Positions 1 through 9,425 of a DNA stretch of 64,000 bases are shown here, piece by piece (position 1 is the first letter of the stretch; each line of letters begins with the position of its first letter). The stretch comes from Naegleria lovaniensis. Lineage: Eukaryota > Heterolobosea > Eutetramitea > Acrasida > Naegleriidae. Both the position numbers and the translations under genes were made by a program. The stretch spans positions 1-64,000 of the forward strand of contig NW_025407865.1 in assembly GCF_003324165.1 (NCBI RefSeq), read 5' to 3'. Below the pieces are notes generated by a model. It worked only from the letters and a program-made list of their open reading frames with translations. It did no database searches and was not told where the DNA came from.

Positions 1-160
1 GAAAAAACATCATCTAATTCTTTTCGGAATGAAATCATTTTTTCAATTTATTTTTGAAAATGAAGTTCAGTATGAGAATTGATGGTAAATGTGATATTGA
101 ACTCATTGGTAATTTAAGAGCATTTTGAAATTGCAACCTTTATGGACCAAAGCAAAAAAA

Positions 161-1861
161 ATGTTGCATGCCACCATTCCATTCTCTCCTAATGCGCCAT
201 CGTATGATATTTATTCCTATTGCAAAAAAGGAGATTTACAAAAAGTGAAATCGTTATTGAATTTATCAGAATTGGAGACTCCAGATTCGTTCGGAAATAC
301 TCTATTATACTATGCATGCTTGTGTGGCCATTTACAACTAGTTCATTTCTTATCAGAACTCGGAGCTCGTGATGACAAGTACAAACGATGTTACATTAAC
401 GCATTATCATTAAATGTTAGAAGTTTGTTAAAGGTTTATAACAAGTATTCGAATGAAGAAACCCATAAAGAAGATGTGGAAGATGAAGAATCTTCATCTC
501 TACAATCATTCATGTTGAAAAAAGTGAAAAGAATTCTCTTTGAAAATGAACGAAATTTGGAGAGTGATGTTGTGTTGAAAATTCGATTTTCCGGTCAACA
601 CAATGAATCTCGATATTATTGTCATTGGTGGATTCTCTTAGCTCGATGGCCATTTCTATTGTACTGGGCACTTGTTCAAAAGAATAGACCTATTCCCCAT
701 GTACATGTGTTCTTAACCTCTCACGAACAGAAATTGCTCACATTGAAAACAAATAAGGAAATTGAAAAGTTTTGTTTTTCTCAGTCTGGAACGGTGCTAT
801 TTGTTCATGAAATTAGAAATGCCATCAAGAAAATTAGAAAAGAAATTGAGGACATTCAACAAGGTCTTTCATACAAGAGAGCATACGAAGAGCAAATGCA
901 AGAATTATTGGATGCATTACCAGAATCTGAATTGGATCTCAAAGAATTGATGAGTTCACAACATGTTTCATGTATAGATTTGGGAAGTGTCGAATTTCCA
1001 AAACAATATTTTGATTTGTTACTCGTTTGGATGTATACAGGAAAATTTACAGATCCAAACTCCTCAAAGATGGAATATCCTACAGCTCAATTAGCAACCA
1101 TGAAAGATTTCTTGAATATGGCAGAATCATTGAAAATCTATGAAGTTGTAGATATTTTAACAAGTCATCGTACCAAAGGTGAAATAGACATGAATCATTC
1201 CTATTGCACAGCCATGACATCATGCTATTTTATGGAATCATACCAACCTAAAACCAAATTAGAACTTTTGAGAAAACTTTGCTGTGATTTCAAATTGAAG
1301 ATTGAAAACTATTTGGAGGAAACTTATTTCGTACCGACTGAAGAATCCATTCTTTGTCACAAGAATTTCTTAATGGAACGAAGTCCATTCTTTCAAGTCA
1401 TGATTCAAAGTAATTTCGATGAAGGTGAAAAAATTCGACAATTACAAGCATGTCATGAATTGCCAATTTTACATTTACAATGTTGTACCTTGTCCGTATT
1501 GGAAGAATTGTGTCGATGTTTGTATTCAGGCAAGTTACAACTTCAAGAACACAATGCCATTGAACTGTTTTCGTATGCTCATCGATTGGGTATGAGTTCA
1601 GAAGTTCTTCTCCAATGTGAAAGTTATATCAAAGAGATGCAAATCGATGAGAGTGAACTTTATGCATTCTGCAAGGTGTGTTTTCCACTCTTTACGAAAA
1701 AAACGAGAGAATTCTTTGAGGTACCACTGATCAAGTATTTACAACAGCAACAAGAGATCAATGTGTATGAAGCTTTAGAAGAATTGGATTATGATACAAA
1801 TACTATTGAGATTATCATGTTACGATACAATATGCACCGAACAAGAAACAGTGAAGAATGA
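161..1861 (+). CDS. Ankyrin repeat and double BTB/POZ protein (ABTB1/BPOZ-like)
   Basis: Likely an adaptor of the ABTB1/BPOZ type, which in other eukaryotes links substrates to cullin-3 ubiquitin ligases. The frame shows ankyrin-like repeats in the first 80 or so residues (a segment ending NTLLYYACLCGHLQLVHFL), then a first BTB region containing a DVVLKIRF start, a long insertion rich in charged residues, and a second BTB region after residue 410 (HKNFLMERSPFFQVMI). This order, ankyrin-BTB-BTB, is the ABTB1 architecture. The frame is open from base 113 but has no ATG before 161; a TTG at 125 is not a credible start. I looked for an upstream exon behind the GT-AG pair near 88-120 and found no join that keeps frame, so 161 is used. 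Single exon, 566 residues from this ATG. Family is clear, substrate unknown. Confidence 0.82.
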   Translation: MLHATIPFSPNAPSYDIYSYCKKGDLQKVKSLLNLSELETPDSFGNTLLYYACLCGHLQLVHFLSELGARDDKYKRCYINALSLNVRSLLKVYNKYSNEETHKEDVEDEESSSLQSFMLKKVKRILFENERNLESDVVLKIRFSGQHNESRYYCHWWILLARWPFLLYWALVQKNRPIPHVHVFLTSHEQKLLTLKTNKEIEKFCFSQSGTVLFVHEIRNAIKKIRKEIEDIQQGLSYKRAYEEQMQELLDALPESELDLKELMSSQHVSCIDLGSVEFPKQYFDLLLVWMYTGKFTDPNSSKMEYPTAQLATMKDFLNMAESLKIYEVVDILTSHRTKGEIDMNHSYCTAMTSCYFMESYQPKTKLELLRKLCCDFKLKIENYLEETYFVPTEESILCHKNFLMERSPFFQVMIQSNFDEGEKIRQLQACHELPILHLQCCTLSVLEELCRCLYSGKLQLQEHNAIELFSYAHRLGMSSEVLLQCESYIKEMQIDESELYAFCKVCFPLFTKKTREFFEVPLIKYLQQQQEINVYEALEELDYDTNTIEIIMLRYNMHRTRNSEE

Positions 1862-2174
1862 TTCGAATATGCAATCATTTACAGTCCAATAGAGTTTTTT
1901 TCTTCAAAATTTATTTGTTGTTAGAAAATTTGTTTACAAATCTTCCACTACGGAATGAGTGAAAGAAATGATGTTAGTCTTTTGTTGAAGTTATTTAAAT
2001 ACGCAAAATGTTACATTCTGTGGATTGAGAATGTTCAAAATTGAATACTCTCCAAAATTGGTGATAGAAAGTGATTAGCCTGGCTCATCTGTGATCTTGT
2101 TCAAATCATGTTGGTAATAGGAATCACTCCTTCCTTATATACAAGACAGATCCTACTACTAATATGACCGACTC
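1862..2174. other. Intergenic, convergent gene tails
   Basis: AT-rich spacer between the ankyrin/BTB gene and a small gene on the other strand. I see no open frame or repeat in it that I can support. Confidence 0.6.
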
Positions 2175-2585
2175 TCACATATGAGTGTACATGTCATTCA
2201 CACATTCTGATCCTACGGTTGATCTTCTCCATTCCTCACCAAAATCATCATTCGTTTGACCTGAATTAATCACCGTTGGTAGTCCAATATAAAAATTCAA
2301 ATCTTCGACCCAGATTCTGAGTTTGGTTTTCAACGCTTGAACCCATGGCAACTCCTTCCAACCGAATTTTGTTTTGACAATTTCAATCTTTTTGATGCGA
2401 TGTTTCTTGTGTTTTGTTGTGATCTTGTGTGTTGTTGAAGTGTGGTTAGGATTCGTTTCATGGTCGTTGACAATGGTTGCATGCTCTGGCGTGTGTTTTA
2501 CCGATGATGCACTGGTGTTGTGGCTCGCATCATGATCTTCCTCTTGTTGAATATTGAAGGTCACTACTTTCGTTTTGTTCACCAT
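2175..2585 (-). CDS. Hypothetical protein, 136 residues
   Basis: Open frame with an ATG at 2585. The first half is low complexity (Thr/His/Ser/Asn), followed by a basic stretch (HKKHRIKKIEIVK) and then a more ordered-looking tail with several tryptophans (FGWKELPWVQALKTKLRIW and DFGEEWRRS). I do not recognise the family. The Trp-rich, amphipathic second half suggests a real folded segment rather than chance translation. No intron is apparent. It could also be one exon of a longer gene, since the region upstream on this strand (2586-2930) is open in other frames. Confidence 0.45.
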   Translation of the reverse strand: MVNKTKVVTFNIQQEEDHDASHNTSASSVKHTPEHATIVNDHETNPNHTSTTHKITTKHKKHRIKKIEIVKTKFGWKELPWVQALKTKLRIWVEDLNFYIGLPTVINSGQTNDDFGEEWRRSTVGSECVNDMYTHM

Positions 2586-3204
2586 TTCGTGGTTGATGTG
2601 GTTGTTGTTTGTATGAAAACTATCGTGATAACGTGTTGAGTGTTTTTCTATTTGTTAATTTTGGCATACTGTACCATGGTGTGAGACAAGCACATGCCAA
2701 CAATGACGGCCTGTTGTCATTTTTAGAGAGCGGCTGTTGAAATTTCGTGAGAGGAATTTTGGCAAGACACCTGCTTATGTGTAGAGGTTTGCGTTTTAAG
2801 GGAGTTGAATTGAACATGAAGAAAAAAAGAATCTGCATTTGTTGATGTTCACGTGTGCACGTTGTTTCGTGTGTAAGAATTACCATGTGTAAGAAGAGAA
2901 AAGCATGAGCGTGAGACGGTACCAATCAACAAGGTAATATTATCGATCAGATAATTTGGAATTCGTTCTTCTCACGCACTTTCAAGGTCTATATTAAGGG
3001 TGGTGCCAACATACGTGTGGGAGCATATTCTTCCCAAGTTTACAATTATTTTTTTTGCCCACACCAAACATGCTGATTGGTCCCCGAACTATTGGAGTAG
3101 TACTAGACGCGTTCTGAAACCCAAAATTCGCCCTCGTTCCACATTTTGAAAACAAAAACGACAAAAAAATCTCAACACTACATTCCGAGCTCATAAATCA
3201 CACA
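2586..3204. other. Divergent intergenic region
   Basis: Spacer between two divergently oriented genes. Short frames occur on the minus strand (about 2620-2925 and 2994-3194) but their composition does not look coding. No further feature is supported. Confidence 0.55.
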
Positions 3205-3624
3205 ATGAAAGTCTCACCCTACCTATTCTTTGATGGCAAGTGCGAGCAAGTACTCAAATTCTATCAATCCGTTCTTGGAGGAGAGCTCCACATGCAACGT
3301 TATTCCGATGTACCCCAATGCGAGAACAGCACCACTTTGCCACAGCAGGACTGGAACGACAAGATTCTTCATGGATCCTTGTGTTCATCCAATTCTTCCA
3401 AAGAAATGATCATGATGGCCTGTGATGCCAAGGAAATGGGTAAACTCCATGGAGGATATTCTCTTTCGGTGGATGTTGATGATCCAGAACAAGGACTCAA
3501 AATCTTTCAAGCTCTCTCTGAAGGTGGAAAGGTGTTGATGAATTATGGAAAGACTTTTTGGGCAAGAGGTTATGGAATGTTGGAAGATCAATTTGGAGTA
3601 GTTTGGCATGTGAATTGTCATTGA
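3205..3624 (+). CDS. PhnB-type VOC family protein (glyoxalase/dioxygenase fold)
   Basis: A small protein of 139 residues of the PhnB/3-demethylubiquinone methyltransferase-like branch of the vicinal oxygen chelate superfamily. The N-terminal strand-helix signature YLFFDGKCEQVLKFYQSVLG is typical of the family, followed by the hydrophobic strand HGSLCSS, the acidic turn SVDVDDPEQ and the C-terminal block GYGMLEDQFGVVWHVN. These proteins are mostly bacterial and usually of unknown substrate. The ATG at 3205 fits the family's usual start and length. An AATAAA lies about 40 bases after the stop (near 3663) and may be the polyadenylation signal. No intron. Bacterial origin by transfer is possible but cannot be judged from one sequence. 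Confidence 0.88.
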   Translation: MKVSPYLFFDGKCEQVLKFYQSVLGGELHMQRYSDVPQCENSTTLPQQDWNDKILHGSLCSSNSSKEMIMMACDAKEMGKLHGGYSLSVDVDDPEQGLKIFQALSEGGKVLMNYGKTFWARGYGMLEDQFGVVWHVNCH

Positions 3625-4023
3625 GCTTGGGAATATCGATGAGATTTTATTGTTATTGCTGCAATAAATTGGTGTGAATTTTTATTGAGAGACGATCAAC
3701 TTGAGAGTTTTTGAAAATTGGAGGAACAGAAGACAAGAGTTTATTTTTTAGTGCCTGTTAATGCTTCCCTTAATCTGTGTGTGTGTGAGGCCTTCTTGTG
3801 CTTTACAACTCGTAACAAATATTGTTGGTAGACAAAAATCATCAAGAAAACAATCCAGAGTTAAAATACTTTTGGTTTTTTTCTCCAGCATCGTCATGAC
3901 AGAAGACATCTCTCAAATTTGGTGTTGGCACGATCTTGTTACTGTCATTGCACAACGCATACACGACAAGTTTCCAAATTGGTTGTTTCAATAGTCATGG
4001 CAAAAGTCCTTTGGTGTTGTCTT
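3625..4023. other. Intergenic spacer
   Basis: Contains the probable 3' end of the VOC gene (AATAAA near 3663) and otherwise only short unsupported frames. Confidence 0.5.
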
Positions 4024-4407
4024 TCACACTTGAACTAGCAAGTCTTGATAAAGGCTTTGCGATGTTGTTGCCACGAACTGGTTGGTGTTGTTTGTGGAAG
4101 AGCCATACGAATGGAGGCGAGCGTTTTCTTGCTTGCGTGGAAGGAATGCAAACAAGCTGATCATCACTCCAATACCTTCCTTACATTGTTTCAACTTTAA
4201 TTTTGCTTGCTTGAAGAGAGATCGTTTGGGAGAACGATCTGCATGTGTACTTGTAAGAGTATTGCTCGATGAAGTAGTAGAGGATAGTATGGATTGGTAA
4301 TTTACTGGAGCATCAGGAGAAGGACATAAGGAGCAGTGTTGTTGTTCTTCTTCTATGGTCTTCATGTTTGGATTTGGAGATGGGTGGTTGAGATGGAGTG
4401 GATGCAT
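4024..4407 (-). CDS. Hypothetical protein, 127 residues
   Basis: Frame with an ATG at 4407. It has a Cys pair near residues 26-29 (CSLC), a Ser/Thr-rich middle, a basic amphipathic segment (SPKRSLFKQAKLKLKQCKEG) and a hydrophobic patch after it (IGVMISLFAFLP). I do not recognise it. Composition resembles other small proteins of this genome more than chance translation, but evidence is thin. It could be spurious. Confidence 0.35.
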   Translation of the reverse strand: MHPLHLNHPSPNPNMKTIEEEQQHCSLCPSPDAPVNYQSILSSTTSSSNTLTSTHADRSPKRSLFKQAKLKLKQCKEGIGVMISLFAFLPRKQENARLHSYGSSTNNTNQFVATTSQSLYQDLLVQV

Positions 4408-4759
4408 TTTATTCGGAGGTGAGGTGTAAAAAAGAACAAGTCAGAAATGAATCAGTTTTCATGAATGTGGCCACGACAAGATAGTAGGGACTCTTGGAAA
4501 CATGTGGGGACCAAATACCCTTTATGGTGGGCACTCGAGAGAATTTTGGTGCGAGATTTTGTAATGTGAACGCGTGGAGTGATCAACAACCCCCACCTTG
4601 AAACGGAGGCTCTATACAACCAAGAAGGTGTCATAATAAATTGGTGGTTGTATTAATCTTGAAGTACAGTTTCCAGCTTGATGTAAGAGACCTTAATTTT
4701 AAAATGAGTATTTTAATGTCTTTTCTTATCGTGACAAGGTGTGAAATGTCATTGCTGAC
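4408..4759. other. Intergenic spacer
   Basis: AT-rich spacer between two genes that lie in the same orientation on the minus strand. Nothing further supported. Confidence 0.5.
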
Positions 4760-5644
4760 TTACAAGTCATGAGAAGTAGTGCTCAATTGTTCATTAATCT
4801 TCAAGTTTTGTTGCAAGAGGTTCGACAAATAAATAATCATGAGTAAGTCCTTGTTGTGTTGATTGAGAGTCTTATCAAAATCATCTACTGGTTTCAATTC
4901 TTGGAATGCAGACAACAAGTGATGATAAACTTCAAAGCTCTTCTTGTTAGAAGTCAAGTATTTGTTGATTTCTTCCAAATCTTTCTTCAATTGTTGGATA
5001 GTTTGTTGAAGGACGATATTGCTCTGCAAGTACTTGTTGGTTTGAAGATAGTTCATTGACAACTTTTCATTATCCGACATGAGATATTCAACTCTAACTT
5101 GTTCAAATAAAGTACCAACAACCTTATTCTTAAATGTCAATTCTCTATTCATGTATCCTTTGAAATCTATCAATCTTGTTGTGAGTGGCTCATTTCCTGA
5201 AGGGATATTGATGGTACAATCGAGCACAAGTGGGTTCTTCATAATGTTATCATTGAAGGATTGATAAATTTGTTTATCAACTGTAGCTTTCGATGTTGAA
5301 ATACTATAGTAACCAATCAATGTATCGTTGGAATAAACTCGATGATGAAGACTCTCCATCTTCTTATAATAAGCAACATCAATATCGGTGGTGTTATCGT
5401 TGAATTTCAATGGGATGGTATTCTTAATTTCAAAGTATCCTCCTTCTCTAAACTCTCCGTATAAACATCCGATAATTTCGGTCTTTGAGTTGAAAGCAAC
5501 TCTTTGATAATGATCCAAAATATTCATCATCACCAAAGGATGGAGTTTATAAATATAAGTATTTGTGCTGGTACTATTGTTTTTAGTGTGAGTCTGTTGT
5601 TCGAGCTCATTGATGAGAAGACAACTTAAGCTGCTTGATGGCAT
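4760..5644 (-). CDS. Translation initiation factor eIF3 subunit f (MPN domain)
   Basis: Probable eIF3f, one of the two MPN-fold subunits of the eIF3 complex that loads mRNA on the small ribosomal subunit. The MPN core starts near residue 30 of the chosen protein (YKLHPLVMMNILDHYQR), has the family strand EIIGCLYGEF, the ND-TDIDVAYYKKM helix, the LIGYYS strand and LDCTINI. The HxH-D metal motif of active JAMM enzymes is absent, as expected for eIF3f. The C-terminal helical bundle ends with NKDLLMIIYLSNLLQQNLK, matching the eIF3f tail. The frame is open up to 6001, but the upstream part lacks family similarity and overlaps the divergent nucleotidyltransferase, so I start at the ATG at 5644 (294 residues). 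CSN6 or Rpn8 are less likely alternatives. Confidence 0.8.
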   Translation of the reverse strand: MPSSSLSCLLINELEQQTHTKNNSTSTNTYIYKLHPLVMMNILDHYQRVAFNSKTEIIGCLYGEFREGGYFEIKNTIPLKFNDNTTDIDVAYYKKMESLHHRVYSNDTLIGYYSISTSKATVDKQIYQSFNDNIMKNPLVLDCTINIPSGNEPLTTRLIDFKGYMNRELTFKNKVVGTLFEQVRVEYLMSDNEKLSMNYLQTNKYLQSNIVLQQTIQQLKKDLEEINKYLTSNKKSFEVYHHLLSAFQELKPVDDFDKTLNQHNKDLLMIIYLSNLLQQNLKINEQLSTTSHDL

Positions 5645-5861
5645 GATGAAGAGAAATGATGAAGGAGGAAAGTGTGATGTTGTTGCCTTCAATAATATTT
5701 TTTCAACAATTTTGAAAAACAAAAGGCTCTCATCCTTTCTTCTGCAACTCGTGCATGTCGATATTGAAATTATTCGGCCCAATGGAACAGTTTGGGCGAG
5801 AGCCTCAATGACGTAATGAGAATAAAGTTTCAAACTCATAATTGTAACTTTTTTCAACTGA

Positions 5862-8284
5862 ATGACCCAACAGGCTCGTCTCTTTTCAGAACGAAATGCC
5901 TTCTCCAAAAAAATGATTTTTTCGTCGTCGTCTCCACACGCCTTGTCGGCCCAGAAAGACTCATCCTCTGCTTCTTCATCATCACTACTCGCAAAATCCA
6001 TTCAAGAAACAGCATTTAATGAATTACATCATCAAAATTTACCCGATAATGCTAGTGAGACTCTACCATACGCTGATGAAGATATCAACAGCTTGACTTC
6101 AACAACAGAAAATAATAATATCAGCAATTCTAATCAATCTAGTAATGGTGGTAATAGCCTTTTAAAAGCAGATTGTAACAATAATGACCATTCTTCATCG
6201 GAATCGCATTCTGGAGAGAATAATCAACAACTTCGTAGCTATGTTTCCACTCCGGTAGATGTTGATGAAACATCCGAAAACTTTCGGCGGTGCAATTCTC
6301 TTATCTATCAATTGTTGTACAGAATTCAGCCATCCATAGAGTCCGAAAACCATAGAAAGGAAGTTTTTGATATAATATCAGCAGTTCTTGATTTGGCAAA
6401 TTTAAAAGTAAATATCAATAACGATTTATTATTAGTATTAACCAGAACGTTAACGATTCATTCATGAATATGAAATAATATAATTATGAATAGACATATT
6501 TATATGGGTCTGTTGCATTTAAAACATACTTGCCTGATGGTGACATTGATTTGAGCGTATTTGCAAATAACGAAACAGAAAATGGTGAACTTTTAAACAC
6601 AATCATTTCTCCTCTTATATCTGTTGCTTCAAACGAAATACCTAATCATGCAACCTCGTATATACATGATATTTTACTGAAACACATGCACATTGGGTTG
6701 AAACAACAATTAGCAGATGCTTCGGTACCATGGTACAATAAGGTTAGAAGCTTATTTCAAGAAATCCAAAGAAATAGTTTAGCGGTCGTAGAAGACTTGA
6801 CTTTTATTAATGCTGAGGTTAAATTAATCAAATGTACTGTGAATAATATACCAATAGACATGTCTTCGGGACAAGTTGGAGGTTTATCCACATTGTGCTT
6901 TTTGCATGAAGTTGATGACAAAATTGGAGATAATCATTTATTCAAGAGAAGCATAATTTTGATGAAATCATGGTCTTATTATGAAAGTAGGATTCTGGGG
7001 TCTCACCATGGATTAGTTTCTACGTACGGTCTAACTGTGTTGTTAATGTATATGTTTCGGTTGTACAAAATTGAGACACCATTGCAGGTACGTTGATTCA
7101 TTGAGTGCAATCATCAATCTTCAATTCCGCGCAACTATTAATCTTCAATTCCGCATAAACTTGGGTTGAATGAACAGGCTCTCTATAGGTTTTTAAATTA
7201 TTACAGCACACTTGACTGGACGAATTTTGGAATAAGTGTCTATGGTCCTATTCCTCTATCTATAATACAGAGTTGTAAGAATCAAGAAGGTAAGTTGTGT
7301 AACATGAATAGTGCTGTAATGATACATGATTCATTGGATCGTATTATTATTGTACCATGAATTTGTAGATTTCCAACACGAGCATTTATCTACTGATCGA
7401 CATGATGTACTTACGAGCGAATTTTTGAAAAAATGTAAAAAGAGCTATGGTGATCCAGACACATCCAAAATATTAACAGTTAAAAATTTAAATATTGTTG
7501 ACCCATTGAGGGATTTCAATAATTTGGGTAGAAGTGTCAACTACAACAACTTTTTACGAATTCGAAGAGCATTCAAGAAAGGAGCTAAAATGCTGACCGA
7601 TATTTTGAACTCGACTGATATTAAGGACTCTGAAAAAATTCTGAACTTGTTCTTTAAAAACGTCACGGTTAAATATGTCGGGGATGGCAATATTTTAATT
7701 GATCATGTCATGAACGAGGAGAGATATCAAGTTGGAACCAACAAACAAACAAGTGCCTCAGGGAGTGTGTTCGATTCAAAATTAGAGGACTGTGTGACTT
7801 GCCTAGAGACGGCACACAGTCTCTTGGGAACAAGCTCACCTTCAGTCTCTTTATATTCACAAGACGCTTCAACCAACACCTCATCTCCCTTTCCTGTTCC
7901 CAAAACTCCTCCAAGAAGAAGTAGCTCTGTGAGCAACTTTATAGCATCTCCTCTTTCTCCTTTAAATAGCTATGCCGTTTATACCAGAAATTTAACTCTC
8001 ATGAATGCAGGGAATAATATGAATGGTGCTACAGTAACACGCAAAATGGTACGTTGGGAATGGCTCATTCGATTCCAATCGTATCTTCAGAAAATTCCAT
8101 ACCCTCCAACCCTACTACGCCAACAAAACAAACTAAACACCAAAGTCGAAAAACCCCAAAGAAAAGCCCTGTTTCCCTGCAAGCAAGTTCTGAGCCTACA
8201 GAAAAGAAAACAACTCCAAAACGTCGCCACAAGTTCAAAACTGCATACTCACCAAATGTATCAGAAATTGGCGTGCATAAATGA
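5862..8284 (+). CDS. TRF4-like non-canonical poly(A)/nucleotidyltransferase, four exons
   Basis: Probable terminal nucleotidyltransferase of the TRF4/PAP-associated group, adding nucleotides to RNA 3' ends. Exons: 5862-6407, 6494-7087, 7178-7289, 7369-8284; the three introns (86, 90, 79 bp) all have GT-AG ends and keep frame. Exon 2 opens with the catalytic signature YGSVAFKTYLPDGDIDLSV (G-S and the first two aspartates); a third acidic position probably lies in NAEVKLIKCTV. The PAP-associated region follows (SYYESRILGSHHGLVSTYGL and LYRFLNYYSTLDW). N and C termini are low complexity, the end rich in Lys/Thr/Pro. Near 8043-8048 the frame must move by one base at an AAAA run to stay coding (about 722 residues); a short intron does not restore it. 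It resembles plant and protist TRF-like proteins. Confidence 0.8.
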
Positions 8285-8396
8285 AACAAGCCTTAATCGT
8301 ACCTGACATTAAATCAATTCGCAAAATCCCTCAACCAAGCTTGAATTCAAAAAAAAACAAAATTTTATGGTTACATGTATGCTACAAAAAGAAGTA

Positions 8397-9425
8397 TTAG
8401 TCAAAAAGGCCCACTTGGTCTTCACCAAATAATTCGGCAAGTGTACCAATATCCATTTCAAATGAGGGTCTGCCATTGAAGGTTTGATTAGATGATGGCA
8501 TATCTGAATTATACCAGTCAATAATATGTGATGGGATAGGTACTGCATCAACAGTCGATGTTCTTGGTTGTGAGGCAACAGAAGTGACACGGCTTGGTGT
8601 AGCTGGCTGCTCTAATGTCAATAAAATTTGGTTCAAGGTGTCAGCGTCGTTAGCTTTAAAGCTGCTCGAAGCACGTCGAATATTGGCTTGATTTGCTTCT
8701 TGACCACAATTAACAATAGAATATGAGGAGGAGTGTTGAATGATTGGGCTTCCAAATCCAAGATATGAATCTCCATTGTTACCACTGAGTTTGTTTTTCT
8801 TTGTGGACTCGAGAATGGCATCCAAGTCTTCGTTGTCAATTGTCAATGCGGCAGCTTTGTGAATTTCAGCAATGTTGCTTGACGAAATAGGTCTCGAAAG
8901 TGCGGGACGAGAAGACATAGTCTCTTTGAGTGAGGGGGTGAAGGAAGTGTTTGTAAGGGTTGTGCTTGAAGAATATGAGGACATCACAGAGTTCAAGGCG
9001 TTCGTTTGCTTCTTTTTCTTCTTCTTGGATTCAACAGGGACTACTGAGGATTCATAGGAGGATGGAGAAGATGATTCTAAAAACTCATCCTGAGTTCTCT
9101 TCTTTGTCTGTTGTGATACAACTTTCTTCTTTTTTGGAGAATTTAACAATGGTGAAGCAACAAGAGAAGGCGATTCTGAACCACTTCCATTCACCATTGG
9201 ACCATCCAAGTCGAGTGGTCTTTGTTTCTTATTTCTCTTATAGAAGAGACCACATTTGTTACACAAGTAAGTGGTCAAAATGGAAGAGCCAAGAGCTGGA
9301 GTACAGTCTGGTTCTGTGGGGTTAAACTTTCTCCACAGAGGAGATTGTGTCGTTTTGCAATTCCAGCAAATTTTGTCTCCTTGAAGGAGTGGTGAGGAAG
9401 TAACTGAGGATGGTGAGTGAGTCAT
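8397..9425 (-). CDS. GATA-type zinc finger protein with extended finger loop
   Basis: Probable DNA-binding regulator of 342 residues. The finger is close to the N terminus: CWNCKTTQSPLWRK gives the first Cys pair and the TPLWR-like strand, and LCNKCGLFYKRNKKQRP gives the second pair and the GATA basic tail. The spacing between the pairs is 31 residues instead of the usual 17-20, because about a dozen residues, including one extra Cys, are inserted after the LWRK strand. No GT-AG intron explains the insertion. The rest is Ser/Thr/Lys-rich and probably disordered, with two short lysine clusters that may serve as nuclear localisation signals. ATG at 9425; a CAA-rich stretch lies about 15-25 bases upstream in the leader. 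Nuclear role is inferred from family. Confidence 0.85.
   Translation of the reverse strand: MTHSPSSVTSSPLLQGDKICWNCKTTQSPLWRKFNPTEPDCTPALGSSILTTYLCNKCGLFYKRNKKQRPLDLDGPMVNGSGSESPSLVASPLLNSPKKKKVVSQQTKKRTQDEFLESSSPSSYESSVVPVESKKKKKKQTNALNSVMSSYSSSTTLTNTSFTPSLKETMSSRPALSRPISSSNIAEIHKAAALTIDNEDLDAILESTKKNKLSGNNGDSYLGFGSPIIQHSSSYSIVNCGQEANQANIRRASSSFKANDADTLNQILLTLEQPATPSRVTSVASQPRTSTVDAVPIPSHIIDWYNSDMPSSNQTFNGRPSFEMDIGTLAELFGEDQVGLFD

Noticed and set aside
125-160. TTG-started extension of the ankyrin/BTB protein
   Set aside because: Eukaryotic starts at TTG are not credible without further evidence; no in-frame upstream exon was found.
5645-6001. Extension of the eIF3f frame by 119 residues
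   Set aside because: No family similarity, Trp/Cys-containing odd composition, and overlap with the divergent nucleotidyltransferase start. The ATG at 5644 fits the family.
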